Source of the DNA: JAOZPE01 sp964601275
GTDB taxonomy: Bacteria > Krumholzibacteriota > Krumholzibacteriia > JAJRXK01
Direction of reading: 5' to 3'
Assembly: GCA_964601275.1 (NCBI GenBank)
Contig: CAZRMV010000010.1
Coordinates: 62,001-126,000 of the forward strand
DNA length: 64,000 nucleotides
Within the stretch, counting starts at the first letter, position 1. The number at the start of each line of letters is the position of its first letter. Under the pieces are notes generated by a model. That model did not search any database and was not told the DNA's origin. It was given only the letters and a program-made list of their open reading frames with translations. The translations under genes were made by a program, and so were the position numbers. This document shows, in pieces, positions 41,949-50,992 of this stretch.

Positions 41949-42887
41949 ATGCCCGCAGTCCTCACCGTCGAGAACCTGCGCAAGAGTTTCAGTGAAGTCC
42001 GAGCCGTCGACGGCATCGATTTTGAGGTCGCCGAGGGGGAGATCTTCGGCTTTCTGGGCCCCAACGGCGCGGGGAAGACCACCACCATCTCCATGATCGC
42101 CGGCCTGTTGCGGCCCGATGACGGCGAAGTCCGGGTCGATGGACTGTCCATCGCCGATCATCCCCGACAGGTGAAGGAGAAGCTGGGCGTGGTGCCCCAG
42201 GAAGTGGCGGTCTACCCGGAACTCTCCGCCCGAGAGAACCTGCGCTTCTGGGGAGGAATCTACGGAATGAAGGGGAAGACCCTGGCCGACCGGGTCGAGG
42301 AACTGCTCGCGGAGGTGGGTCTGGAGGACCGCGCGGACGAGCCGGTGAAGCGCTTCTCCGGCGGCATGAAGCGCCGCCTCAACCTGGCCATGGGCCTCGT
42401 CCACCGGCCGCGGCTCATCCTGCTGGACGAGCCAACCGTCGGCATCGATCCCCAGGCGCGCAAGAAGATCCTCGACATCGTCGAAGACATCACCCGCAGC
42501 GGTCAGACGGTTCTCTATACCACGCACTATCTGGAGGAGGCCGAGTCCTTCTGTGATCGCCTGGCGATCATCGACCATGGCCGCATCCTGGCTGAAGGAA
42601 CCATCTCCGAGCTCAAGTCGCAGCTCGGGGATGGCTCCCTCCTGACGGTCCAGGGGTCGTTCAGTGAGCAGGAATTCCGACGGATCCTTGCCGACATGGA
42701 AGGTCTTCAGCCGGTGGAGATCTCCGACGGACGCGCCATGCTCCTGGTGCCCCGGGGAAGCCGGGGAGTCGGGGCGGCGCTGGAGAGCCTCTACGGCGCC
42801 GGGCTGCACCTGGAGGATGTTCTCATCAAGGAACCGAATCTGGAGGATCTCTTCCTGAAGCTGACCGGCCGGGAGCTGCGCGACTGA
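41949..42887 (+). CDS. ABC-2 type exporter, ATP-binding subunit
   Basis: 312 residues from the ATG at 41949 with GGAGG upstream. Walker A 'GPNGAGKTTTISMIAG', Q-loop 'VVPQEVAVYPELS', signature 'KRFSGGMKRRLNLAMGL', Walker B 'RLILLDEPTVGIDP' and the switch His in 'LYTTHYLEEAE' are all intact. The C-terminal 80 residues are the extension typical of CcmA/NatA-type ATPases. It powers the two following permeases; the stop overlaps the first permease start. This is probably a drug, Na+ or lipid exporter, and the sequence does not say which. Confidence 0.95.
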   Translation: MPAVLTVENLRKSFSEVRAVDGIDFEVAEGEIFGFLGPNGAGKTTTISMIAGLLRPDDGEVRVDGLSIADHPRQVKEKLGVVPQEVAVYPELSARENLRFWGGIYGMKGKTLADRVEELLAEVGLEDRADEPVKRFSGGMKRRLNLAMGLVHRPRLILLDEPTVGIDPQARKKILDIVEDITRSGQTVLYTTHYLEEAESFCDRLAIIDHGRILAEGTISELKSQLGDGSLLTVQGSFSEQEFRRILADMEGLQPVEISDGRAMLLVPRGSRGVGAALESLYGAGLHLEDVLIKEPNLEDLFLKLTGRELRD

Positions 42888-44134
42888 TGTGGCCGTTGAT
42901 CGTCAAGGACTTCCGCCGGCGCCGGCGATCGCCCCTGTCGACCGTGGTGATGCTCGTGTTTCCCCTGTTCATGAGCTTGACCCTGGGGGCGCTCATCGGA
43001 GATCCCGGGGCCGGGAAGAAGACGCCGCCGCTGAAGATCCTGGTGGAGAACCGGGACGAGAAGGGGTTCATCTCCAACGCCATCGTGGGGGCATTGGGAA
43101 ACGGCGAGGCCGCGGGGCGATTGGACGCCACCCTGGTCGATGTGGGCGAGGGGGAGGCCTTGATGGAGAAGGGCAAGGCCTCGGCGCTGCTCATCCTTCC
43201 CGAGGACTTCAGCCGGGATCTGCTGGAGAGGCGGCCGACCCACATCACCGTGGTGCGCAATCCCGCCGAGGGCATCTATCCGGAGATCGCGGTCCAGGGT
43301 GCCGGAGTTCTTTCCACCTATCTCGATCAGGGCGCGCGCCTGTTGGGTGACGATCTGGCGGCGATCCAGGAGATGATCGACGACGGACATCTTCCCCCGG
43401 CGGCCAAGGTCGGAGAGGTGGCGGCCCATCTGATGGAGAAGGCGAAGGGGCTGAAGCGGTACCTGTTCCCCCTCCTGGTGACGGTCCACTCGACCAAGGC
43501 CGAGAAGGAAGGCGCTCCGACCTTCTCCATCATCGGCTACATCCTGGTGATGACGACGGTCATGGCGGTGTTGTTCGTGGCGGTGCGTTCGATCCACGAC
43601 CTCTTCGAAGAGGAGAAATCCGGCATGTTGAAGCGTCAGGCGGCGTCTCCGCTGGGGGTCTCCCGCATCGTCACCGCCAAGTTGATCTTCGGGATCCTGA
43701 TGGGAGTCGCGGTCACCGCGATTCTCGCTTTGGCGGGGTCGCTCCTGGGCTGGATCAAGCCCCCGGTGGATGTCCTGGCCGTCGTGCTGCTGACCATCCT
43801 CTTCAGCGCCGCCGCGTGTGGCGTCGTGGCGTTGATCTTTTCAGTCAGTCGCAGCGAGAAGCAGGCGGGGATCCTCTCGTGGCTGGTGATCATGGGAATG
43901 AGCGCGATGGGAGGAAGCCTGGTTCCATTGGAGGCGATGTCGGGGATGATGCGGCGCGCCGCGCCCTTCACCGTCAACTACTGGGCCATCGAGGGCTACA
44001 AGCGGGTGCTGTTCGACGGCGCGCACACCGGCGGGATCTTCCAGGTCCTTCTGGTCCTGGTGGTGATCGCCGCCCTCACCCTGGTGCTGAGCGGGGCGCT
44101 CCTTTCCCGCCGCCTGAAGGAGATCCACCAGTGA
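42887..44134 (+). CDS. ABC-2 type exporter, permease subunit 1
   Basis: 415 residues. One N-terminal helix (about 22-38) is followed by a long extracytoplasmic region (about 40-225) and five to six helices, the usual ABC-2 layout. The helices include 'IIGYILVMTTVMAVLFVAV', 'LIFGILMGVAVTAILALAG', 'LAVVLLTILFSAAACGVVAL' and the last, 'VLLVLVVIAALTLVLSGALL'. The motif 'DLFEEEKSGMLKRQAASPLG' is the coupling region. It overlaps the ATPase gene by one base and the second permease by 4 bases. Confidence 0.9.
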   Translation: MWPLIVKDFRRRRRSPLSTVVMLVFPLFMSLTLGALIGDPGAGKKTPPLKILVENRDEKGFISNAIVGALGNGEAAGRLDATLVDVGEGEALMEKGKASALLILPEDFSRDLLERRPTHITVVRNPAEGIYPEIAVQGAGVLSTYLDQGARLLGDDLAAIQEMIDDGHLPPAAKVGEVAAHLMEKAKGLKRYLFPLLVTVHSTKAEKEGAPTFSIIGYILVMTTVMAVLFVAVRSIHDLFEEEKSGMLKRQAASPLGVSRIVTAKLIFGILMGVAVTAILALAGSLLGWIKPPVDVLAVVLLTILFSAAACGVVALIFSVSRSEKQAGILSWLVIMGMSAMGGSLVPLEAMSGMMRRAAPFTVNYWAIEGYKRVLFDGAHTGGIFQVLLVLVVIAALTLVLSGALLSRRLKEIHQ

Positions 44135-45333
44135 GACGGGTCTGGCACCTGGCGTGGCACGACTCCCGCCTCTTCCTGATGCGCCGGGAGAACCTCTTCT
44201 TCATGCTGGGAATGCCGGTTCTCTTCATGTTGTTCTTCAGTTCGGTGTTCCGCGGTGGCTCGGGTCCCCAGCAGGTGAGGGTGCAGTTGGGGGTGATCGA
44301 TGCCGATCACAGTTTCCTCTCGATGGCGTTCATCGAGCAACTCAGGGACGAACACTTCCAGGTCGTGGTGCACGAACCGGCCCAGGCCGACAGCCTCGAC
44401 CTCGTGCGCACGGTCCATATTCCCCCGGCGTTCGGCGACAGCGTCCTGGCCGGCCGGCCGGTCACCCTCGAGGTTGTCAAGGAGGCGACCAGCGACATCA
44501 ACTTCGACCTCGCGGCCGATGTCCATCTGCACCGGACCCAGGTGGCCTTCCTGGGCACATTGATCCGCTGGGAACAGGAAACCGGTCGACATTTCCCGTC
44601 GGTGTCGCAGGTCGGTGAGGCCGACAAGGGGCGTTTACTGGCCCTGGCCGCCGAGTCCAGCCTGGTCACGGTGGAAGACCGCTACGCCGGCCGCGGTCGC
44701 CCGGTTCCGAGCGGAGCCGGCCAATCGATTCCCGGCATGCTGGCAATGTTCGTGCTGATGACCGTGCTCATCGGGGGCAGCGAGAGTCTCACCCGCGAAA
44801 AGCACGAGGGTACCCTGTCGCGGCTGGCGACCACGCCGTTCTCGCGGGGGGAAATCCTGGGCGGGAAGGTTCTGCAACTGACCGCCGTGGGCTTCATCCA
44901 AGCACTGGTGCTGATGGCGGCGGGACAGGTGATCGGCGCGATCCATCTCTTCGGGATCGACTTCTCCTGGGGACGGCATTTCGTCGCCCTCGCGCTCATG
45001 CTCATCCCCTACGGCTTCGCGGTGGGATGCCTGACCCTCTTCGTAGGGGGGGTGTTCCGCACCACCCAACAGGCGGAGAGCCTGGCCTGGCTCTTGGGAA
45101 TCATCATCTCCGCCCTGGGGGGCGCCTGGTGGCCGATGGAATTGATGCCCCGCGGGATGCAGATCCTGGCCCGGTTCCTTCCCAGCTACTGGGCCCTGGA
45201 AGGAATCCATTCCCTGCTGACCTTCGGCCGGGGACCTACCGCGGTGATCCTTCCCTCGTTGATCCTGGTGGGGTTCGGGGTTCTCTTCGGTTGGCTGGGC
45301 AGCCGGACCATGCGGATCGAAGGAATCGGCTGA
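44131..45333 (+). CDS. ABC-2 type exporter, permease subunit 2
   Basis: 400 residues from a GTG at 44131 that overlaps the previous stop (GTGA). The layout is the same as permease 1: helix about 24-40 ('MLGMPVLFMLFFSSVF'), an extracytoplasmic region, then 'MLAMFVLMTVLIGGSESLTR', the coupling motif 'EKHEGTLSRLATTPFSRGE' and further helices ending in 'LPSLILVGFGVLFGWLGSR'. The two permeases differ in sequence, so the exporter is likely a heterodimer with two copies of the ATPase. Confidence 0.9.
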   Translation: MRRVWHLAWHDSRLFLMRRENLFFMLGMPVLFMLFFSSVFRGGSGPQQVRVQLGVIDADHSFLSMAFIEQLRDEHFQVVVHEPAQADSLDLVRTVHIPPAFGDSVLAGRPVTLEVVKEATSDINFDLAADVHLHRTQVAFLGTLIRWEQETGRHFPSVSQVGEADKGRLLALAAESSLVTVEDRYAGRGRPVPSGAGQSIPGMLAMFVLMTVLIGGSESLTREKHEGTLSRLATTPFSRGEILGGKVLQLTAVGFIQALVLMAAGQVIGAIHLFGIDFSWGRHFVALALMLIPYGFAVGCLTLFVGGVFRTTQQAESLAWLLGIIISALGGAWWPMELMPRGMQILARFLPSYWALEGIHSLLTFGRGPTAVILPSLILVGFGVLFGWLGSRTMRIEGIG

Positions 45334-45398
45334 TCCGTGACCGCTTCGCCCGGGTTCACGCCGGGCCCATCCTGCTCCGGCTTCAAGCGCGCCTGCCG

Positions 45399-46319
45399 TC
45401 AGCTGGGAGAATCGCTGCTCCCGGCTTCTTCTTCCGCATTCCTCGTCAGCAATTCCTCGAGGTCTGCGTCCTTGCGTTCCCACAATCCCTGGACCCACTG
45501 CTGGATGCGGTTGCGGTAGGCTTCGTCGTGCAGGTAGTCGCCCTGCATCAGGTCCTCCGGGAGATCCTCCAGGCGGGCCCGGACGCGGACCAGCGGCACC
45601 TTCCCCCCCAGGAAGTGGAGGAATCCCGGGTTGCCCCGCGGGTAGGCGATGGTGAGATCGATCATCCGGCGCAGTTGGCCTTCCATGGCATTGAAGGTGA
45701 GGGCGACCCCGCCGGCGCGCGGCTTGAGCAGGTGACGATAGGGCGATTGCTGGCGCTGGTGTTTCTCCGGGCGGAAGCGCGTGCCCTCGAGGAAGTTGAT
45801 GACGGCGACCGGCCGTCCCCGATACCTCCGGCACATCTTCCGCACCGTCTCCAGGTCGCGTCCGCGTTGTTCGGGATGCTGCTGGAGGTACTCGCGGCTG
45901 TGGCGTCGCATGGCGGGGAAGTCCAGGCCCCAGAACACCGGTCCAATCAGCGGCAGCCACATGAGTTCCCGCTTGAGGAAGAAACGGGGGAAGGGAGCCT
46001 TGCCGGTCAGAACCTCCAGGAGGACCAGCACATCGACCCAGCTCTGGTGATTGACCACCACGAGGTATGACTCCTCGGGATCGGTGGGCTCGAACCATTC
46101 GATTTCCCATCGTGTCGGCAGCACCAGGGTCTGGATGATGACGACCCCGTGCGCCCAGATCGTGCTGAGGCGGGTGATGAGGTCGGTGATGGTCTGGCGC
46201 CAATACCAGTGGGGGGTCAAGAGCTTCAGGAGCAGCAGGAGATAGATGGGAATGCACACCGCCGCGGTGAACAGGGTCGCGATGACCAGAAGCGCTGCGG
46301 CGAGGAGAAAGGAACCCAT
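45399..46319 (-). CDS. PlsC-like acyltransferase (YihG type)
   Basis: 306 residues with an N-terminal membrane helix (about 5-35). Acyltransferase motifs: 'LVVVNHQSWVDVLVLLE' (HxxxxD: His and Asp of the active site), 'LDFPAMRRHSREYL' and 'VINFLEGTRFRPEK' (FxEGTR). The layout with 'YRHLLKPRAGGVALTF' matches YihG-like lysophospholipid acyltransferases, which add an acyl chain to a lysophospholipid. It starts 4 bp after the ParA gene stop on the same strand, so the two are co-transcribed. Confidence 0.9.
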   Translation of the reverse strand: MGSFLLAAALLVIATLFTAAVCIPIYLLLLLKLLTPHWYWRQTITDLITRLSTIWAHGVVIIQTLVLPTRWEIEWFEPTDPEESYLVVVNHQSWVDVLVLLEVLTGKAPFPRFFLKRELMWLPLIGPVFWGLDFPAMRRHSREYLQQHPEQRGRDLETVRKMCRRYRGRPVAVINFLEGTRFRPEKHQRQQSPYRHLLKPRAGGVALTFNAMEGQLRRMIDLTIAYPRGNPGFLHFLGGKVPLVRVRARLEDLPEDLMQGDYLHDEAYRNRIQQWVQGLWERKDADLEELLTRNAEEEAGSSDSPS

Positions 46320-46323
46320 GATC

Positions 46324-47280
46324 TCAGTTGATGCTCAGCTCATCGTCGTCGTCCAGCCATTGGCCGCTGCGGTCGAGGGTGTCGTCCCAAGGCTGGGAAG
46401 GTGCAGCCTCCACGCCTGGTGAAGATGAGGCCTCCACGGTCACCGGCGCGGTCAGGGTGAGCAGATTCTCGATGCCCTGGATATCCGCCATGGCATCGGC
46501 CTGGGCGGCGGGATCGCCGGGGCCGTTCAGCAGGAGTTCGCGGGCGACTTCCTGGTAGGCCAGCGCTCCCTTGGACAGCGGCGAGTACACCACCAGGGGA
46601 CGCTTGCGGTCGGTCATCTCCTGCATCCGGACGGTGCGGGGGATCATGGACACCATGATGCGGTCGCCATGGTTCTCGTAGAGCTGACCGACGACCTTGC
46701 GGGCCATGCGGGTCCGCAGGTCGACCATGGTCAGCAGGAATCCCTCGCATTCCAGTTGAGGGTTGGCGGTCTCCCGGATCTCCTCGGCCACCTCCAGCAT
46801 CCGGGGCAGGGTTCGATAGCTCAGCTCCTCGGCCTGGATGGGGACCAGGTAGGAATCGGACGCGGCCAGGCAGGCGCGGGTGAGGTGGCTGAGGGTCGCC
46901 GGGCTGTCGATGATCACGAAGTCGAAGCGCTCGGTGACCTCGTCCAGGAGCTCGCGGAAGATGAAGGGGTCCTGCCGGGCCAGTTCGTGGAGGTGATCCT
47001 CGGTCTCGGTGTCGACCCTCCCCGCGGGCAGGAGTTTCAGTCCTTCCACCGAGGTCTCGACGATGGCCTCGTCCGTCGCAGCCCAGTTGCGCAGGACATC
47101 AGCCAATCCTTTCCGCTCTTCTTCGGCCTCCAGCAAACTGCGGCTGAGGCCGCCCTGGGGGTCGGCCTCCAGCAGGAGGACTCTCTGTCCTTCCTGCGCC
47201 AGTGCGGCAGAGAGATTGGCGGCGGTGGTGGTCTTGCCCACCCCGCCCTTCTGGGAAACGATGGCGATCACCTTGGCCAT
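46324..47280 (-). CDS. ParA-family ATPase
   Basis: 318 residues from the ATG at 47280. Deviant Walker A 'SQKGGVGKTTTAANLSAAL', then 'LLLEADPQGGLSRSLL' (normally D-DPQGN, here Glu-Ala-DPQGG) and 'FVIIDSPATLSHLTRACL'. It is close to Soj/ParA ATPases that position DNA or protein complexes. No parB gene is adjacent, so it is probably an orphan ParA that positions another cargo. The last 50 residues are an acidic tail ('LDDDDELSIN'). The acyltransferase gene follows immediately. Confidence 0.9.
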   Translation of the reverse strand: MAKVIAIVSQKGGVGKTTTAANLSAALAQEGQRVLLLEADPQGGLSRSLLEAEEERKGLADVLRNWAATDEAIVETSVEGLKLLPAGRVDTETEDHLHELARQDPFIFRELLDEVTERFDFVIIDSPATLSHLTRACLAASDSYLVPIQAEELSYRTLPRMLEVAEEIRETANPQLECEGFLLTMVDLRTRMARKVVGQLYENHGDRIMVSMIPRTVRMQEMTDRKRPLVVYSPLSKGALAYQEVARELLLNGPGDPAAQADAMADIQGIENLLTLTAPVTVEASSSPGVEAAPSQPWDDTLDRSGQWLDDDDELSIN

Positions 47281-47437
47281 GTGTGTCTCCTCCAGCCGAA
47301 CCAGGACAGTCAAGGAGTGAAGTGGGGCGTGCAACAAGGCCGCCAAGGTACAACATCCGGCGAGGGCTGACCAGCCCCACTGGCGCTTTTCTTCGCCCCT
47401 GGGGGAAAAGTTCTCCCCAGATTTCTGGGCCGGTCCG

Positions 47438-47467
47438 TTGACCCGGGTGGCCCGGGTACGCTAGGCT
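47438..47467 (+). promoter_or_regulatory. possible promoter of ssb
   Basis: TTGACC (47438-47443), 18 bp, TAGGCT (47462-47467), about 70 bp before the ssb start. It fits the TTGACA...TAnnnT pattern seen upstream of tRNA genes, with one extra base in the spacer. Confidence 0.35.
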
Positions 47468-47537
47468 TGGTTTTTCCGTGGAGGGGGCCGCGCGGCGGCC
47501 CCGGAACCATGCCTCTTGGGAAGGAACGAGCACGGAA

Positions 47538-47975
47538 ATGGCAGGAGTCAACAAGGCCATCATCATCGGAAACCTGGGCGCCGACCCCGAGATGCGGACG
47601 ACGCAGAACGGAACCCAGGTCGCCAATTTCAACGTGGCCACCACCGAGCAATACACCGATCAATCCGGCCAGCGCCAGGAGCGGACCGAGTGGCACCGCA
47701 TCGTGGCGTTCGGGCGGCTGGCGGAGATCTGCGGTCAGTACCTGCACAAGGGCAAGCAGGTGTACATCGAAGGTCGCATCCAGACGCGCAAGTGGACGGA
47801 CCAGAACGGGAACGACAAGTGGACCACCGAGATCATCGCGCAGCAGATGCAGATGCTGGGCCGGGTCTCCGATGGGGCCAGTGGCGTGGGAGCTTCGGCT
47901 CCTTCCGGCGGGGCCACCCGTACCGCGGCAGCGGGCGGGGAGATGGCCGCCGAAGACGACGACCTGCCCTTCTGA
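47538..47975 (+). CDS. ssb: single-stranded DNA-binding protein
   Basis: 145 residues from the ATG at 47538. The OB-fold covers about 1-110: 'NKAIIIGNLGADPEMR', 'QVANFNVATTEQYTD', 'TEWHRIVAFGRLAEICGQYL' and 'GKQVYIEGRIQTRKW'. A short Ala/Gly/Ser linker leads to the canonical acidic tip 'DDDLPF', which recruits replication and repair proteins. Length and tip are normal. A strong hairpin lies after the stop, before the convergent nth gene. Confidence 0.96.
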   Translation: MAGVNKAIIIGNLGADPEMRTTQNGTQVANFNVATTEQYTDQSGQRQERTEWHRIVAFGRLAEICGQYLHKGKQVYIEGRIQTRKWTDQNGNDKWTTEIIAQQMQMLGRVSDGASGVGASAPSGGATRTAAAGGEMAAEDDDLPF

Positions 47976-48063
47976 TCCCTTGCCCTTGGGACGCTGATGA
48001 CGTGGACGGCGTTCCGGCGTGTCCCTCGTAACGCCTTGGGCTTGTAAGAGCCGAACCGATGGT

Positions 48064-48087
48064 GGGGCCGGGAGCAATCCCGGCCCC
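48064..48087. terminator. strong hairpin between ssb and nth
   Basis: GGGGCCGGGA (48064-48073) and TCCCGGCCCC (48078-48087) form a perfect 10-bp stem closed by a GCAA (GNRA) tetraloop. On the plus strand it is followed by CGTTTCC. It serves the convergent ssb and nth genes. Confidence 0.7.
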
Positions 48088-48130
48088 CGTTTCCGTGGTG
48101 GCTTCGCCCGGTCCGATTCGTTCCGGTGGC

Positions 48131-48880
48131 TCAGGCCCGGGTGGGACACCACTTGTAGAGGGTGCAGTCGTCGCATCGAGGAGAACGCGCCTTGCACACC
48201 TGCCGGCCGTGCAGGATGAGCTCGTGGGAGAACTGGACCCACCGTGCGCGGGGAATCAGGGCGTTCAGGTCGCGCTCGACCTTCACCGGATCGGTCTCGT
48301 CGGTCAGGGCCAGCTTCCAGGCGATGCGCTTGACGTGGGTGTCGACGACCACACCCCCCGGATTGTCGAAGGCATTCCCCAGGACGACATTGGCGGTCTT
48401 GCGCCCGACCCCGGGCAGGGCACAGAGCTGGTCCATGTCGTTGGGAATCTTCCCGCCGTGGTGTTCGACCAGGGCCTGGCACGCCGCGCGGATGTTCTTG
48501 GCCTTGTTGCGGAAGAATCCGGTGGAACGGATCGCCTCCTCGATCTCCTCCTGACTGGCCTGGGCGAAGTCGCGCGGCGTCGGGTACTCCTGGAACAAGG
48601 TCCGGGTCACCTGGTTCACCCGCACGTCGGTGCACTGGGCCGAAAGGATCGTGGCGATCAGCAGTTGGAACGGGTTGCGGTGGATCAACGCGCACTCGGC
48701 GGCGGGATACAGGCGCTGCAGTTCCTTGTCGATTTCCTTCCAGTGCGGATTGGGAACCACGCGGCGCAGATTCTTCGCGGCGGCGGCCCGGCCGCGGGAT
48801 GCCTTCGTATCGGACGTCTTCCGCCCGGCAGTCTTCTTCGATACGGTCTTGCGGGCGGCGCGTTCTTTCTTCTGGGCCAT
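48131..48880 (-). CDS. nth: endonuclease III
   Basis: 249 residues from the ATG at 48880. A Lys/Ala-rich extension of about 38 residues precedes the glycosylase core. The core has 'LLIATILSAQCTDVRVNQ', the helix-hairpin-helix 'LPGVGRKTANVVLG' (catalytic Lys) and 'VVVDTHVKRIAWKL' (catalytic Asp). The C-terminal 4Fe-4S ligands are in 'CKARSPRCDDCTLYKWC'. It removes oxidised pyrimidines and nicks the abasic site. The basic extension probably aids DNA binding. Confidence 0.95.
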   Translation of the reverse strand: MAQKKERAARKTVSKKTAGRKTSDTKASRGRAAAAKNLRRVVPNPHWKEIDKELQRLYPAAECALIHRNPFQLLIATILSAQCTDVRVNQVTRTLFQEYPTPRDFAQASQEEIEEAIRSTGFFRNKAKNIRAACQALVEHHGGKIPNDMDQLCALPGVGRKTANVVLGNAFDNPGGVVVDTHVKRIAWKLALTDETDPVKVERDLNALIPRARWVQFSHELILHGRQVCKARSPRCDDCTLYKWCPTRA

Positions 48881-49050
48881 GGGTGGTCGGATCCTGAACA
48901 GGGGGGACATCAATCGGCAGGGGGAAGGGCCAAGGATAGCCGAGAGGGGGAAGGCCGGCCACGCTTTCCCTCGGCGCCGGGTTGGATGCTCCTCCCGACC
49001 GGGGACGATCGGGCCTCGATGGGTTGGCAATCCCCCCTTTCGGGGCGACC

Positions 49051-49079
49051 TTGACAGTGTCCCGGGGCCTTGCTACATT
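49051..49079 (+). promoter_or_regulatory. sigma70-type promoter of tRNA-Lys
   Basis: TTGACA (49051-49056), 17 bp, TACATT (49074-49079), 83 bp before tRNA-Lys. Perfect -35 box and optimal spacing. Confidence 0.75.
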
Positions 49080-49162
49080 GCCGGTCCGCTTGGCAGGCGA
49101 CGCCGCTCTGGGCTCCTCGAGCTCCTTCCCGGCCCGGTCGGCTCGCGCCACAGATCTTGGGT

Positions 49163-49238
<76 letters not shown>

Positions 49239-49362
49239 ACCAACCTTCTCGGCGACAGTCCGTTGCGTGGATGGGCATGCAAGGCGGCAGAGCCGACCGG
49301 TTCCGCGATCACATGGTGAAGAGAGTCATCCGCCGCGACGGAGAAGGTCCTGGACAATCACT

Positions 49363-50037
49363 TCAATACGTCACCTGCGCTTCCACGAGTTCCGCCGCAC
49401 GCTCGGAGGCGATGGGAGGGCCGAGTGCACCAGTGAAGGGATCACGTTCCCGGGAGATCATGCGTTCCCGGCAGCGAATGGGTCCTACCTGCGGCGCGTA
49501 GACGATGATGCCGGCGGCATAGGGGTGGTACGAGTCGATCACATCACCGCTTTCATTGGTGACCTCTTCCACGCCGAAGTCGACCGCGTAGATCACCTCG
49601 ATGCAGTATGCGTAGTCGCGCCCGCCGATCATGCAATCGCCCTCGCTCCACACCGTGGCGTACAGCCAGATGTCGTTGGCCAGGGCCGGGATGAGCTGGT
49701 GAGAGAACGAGTGACCCGGCGAGAGATCGCTCTCGAGATACTTCCACGCGAGGAGGGTGTCGACATCGCCATAGGTCCCGATGTACGAGGCGGTCCTCTC
49801 CCATACCGCACCGAAGAGAAACAAGGGCTCGAGGTATCCGCGGACGCTCACTTTCCGGGCCTCCGGGCCGGTCATCAGTGTCGGGTAGACGCTCCGTGCC
49901 TCGTCGCGGAGACCCGGCCGGGCCCCCAGAAGCGGTCGCAAGAGGTTCGAGCCGGGATCGACCTCGATGCTTCTCAGTTCGGAACCGATCGGAATATAGA
50001 AGGTCTCCTTCAGATTCTGACCCGTGGCGCCCGACAA
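49363..50037 (-). pseudogene. lipoprotein-paralogue relic, second (downstream) copy
   Basis: An open frame of 224 codons with no signal sequence and only a TTG as first codon. The sequence parallels the upstream copy: 'LEPLFLFGAVWERTASYIG', 'HQLIPALANDIWLYATVW', 'IEVIYAVDFGVEEV' and 'GIIVYAPQVGPI', against 'YQLIPRLASEVWVHAW', 'LECVYLIDFGVSET' and 'TIVYAPGAGPVF' in the neighbour. It lies in a different reading frame from the first copy. It ends normally with TGA after 'ELVEAQVTY'. Family unknown. The missing N-terminus and absent ribosome-binding site argue that it is broken. Confidence 0.55.
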
Positions 50038-50077
50038 GGTCGTTCGGTGTTGGGCCAGATGTTCTCCAGGGTCGCCC

Positions 50078-50707
50078 TGGGTTCATCCGTGCCAGGTACC
50101 GGAAGACCGGCCCCGCGCCGGGAGCGTAGACGATGGTCCCGACGGTGAAATCGCGCAGGTACTCAGCGCTTCCCGGTGAAGTCTCAGAAACCCCGAAGTC
50201 GATCAGGTAGACGCATTCCAGACTGTTCCGGTAGCTGATGCCATCCCCTCGATAGGTGAACTGCCGTCGGATCCACGCGTGGACCCATACCTCCGACGCC
50301 AGGCGGGGAATGAGCTGGTAGTCGGAGCGGCTGCCAACCGTGAGTTCGGAAGCGAGACACTTCCAGGCCAGGTCCTGGTCGGAATCGCTCAAGATGCCGA
50401 TGTGGTCCTCGGACTTCTCGAAGATTCCGCCGTGCAGCAGGGTGAAGGGGAGGATGAGTTCCACCGCCTCGGAGCTCGCGGTGCCGGTCGCAAGCTGGAG
50501 ACGCTCCTGCAGGTCCGGCCGGGTCGGGTCGCCGGGCAGATCCTGGCGCATCCACTGGTAGGTCCATGTCGTTCCGTCGGCGTTGGGCCAGAGGCTGTCG
50601 AGGCTCGGCGGGTTGACGCCCGGACCGGTGGTGTCATCCCCGCAACCGGCGGTGAACACGATTCCGGTGGTGGAGAGCAGGCCGGCAGCGAGCAGGAGGA
50701 GACGAGT
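50078..50707 (-). pseudogene. lipoprotein-paralogue relic, first copy, start codon missing
   Basis: The frame begins with a good lipoprotein signal ('RLLLLAAGLLSTTGIVF' and lipobox 'TAGC' before 'GDDTTGPG'), but the codons directly before it are TGA TAG, so there is no start codon. The body ('SLWPNADGTTWTYQW', 'LLHGGIFEKSEDHIGI', 'YQLIPRLASEVWVHAW') is the paralogue of the downstream copy. Near 50078 the frame is lost. No named family recognised. It was probably an outer-membrane-anchored lipoprotein. Confidence 0.55.
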
Positions 50708-50710
50708 CTA

Positions 50711-50868
50711 TCAGAAAACGTAGGTCATGACGATTGCAATGCCCAACGGGTCGCGCTCGCGAGGGCGATTGCCACCAGGAAACTCAGAGGGTTCCGATGA
50801 GGATGTATTCGGACTGCGTCTGCTTCTTGGCTTCTTCGAACCGGAGGACGGACTTGGCGGCGATAGGG
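50711..50868 (-). pseudogene. possible C-terminal relic of an outer-membrane protein
   Basis: The minus-strand frame ends in 'DPLGIAIVMTYVF' and TGA. A C-terminal aromatic strand ending in Phe is typical of outer-membrane barrels. Upstream codons become low-complexity and run into the solo IS end, so only the last 15-25 residues look genuine. Confidence 0.3.
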
Positions 50869-50912
50869 CCTCTTCGGGCCACACTCCACCCATGCACATT
50901 CTTCGAGGCACA
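50869..50912 (-). repeat. solo end of an IS1-like element
   Basis: Reading the minus strand from 50912, 23 bases starting TGTGCCTCGAAG are identical to the left inverted repeat of the IS at 8615. About 20 more bases match the adjoining interior with four differences. No transposase lies beside it. The outermost three bases of the repeat differ. It is a relic of a related element or of a deletion that removed one. Confidence 0.7.
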
Positions 50913-50930
50913 GCTCTCCCAGTCCCGGGG

Positions 50931-50968
50931 CCGGCCGGCCCGAGGTGCTGAAGAGCCGGGCCGGCCGG
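50931..50968. terminator. long GC hairpin beside the nine-haem cytochrome gene
   Basis: CCGGCCGGCCCG (50931-50942) and CGGGCCGGCCGG (50957-50968) are perfect inverted repeats around a 14-nt loop, 24 bp after the cytochrome stop codon. There is no T-run, so it may be an attenuator or a stabilising structure instead of a classical terminator. Confidence 0.45.
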
Positions 50969-50992
50969 TGTTGCCGTCGTGACGGCCCGCGG

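Noticed and set aside
46324..47280. Plasmid or chromosome partition locus from the ParA gene
   Set aside because: No parB gene or repeated parS-like sites lie nearby, and the next gene is an acyltransferase.
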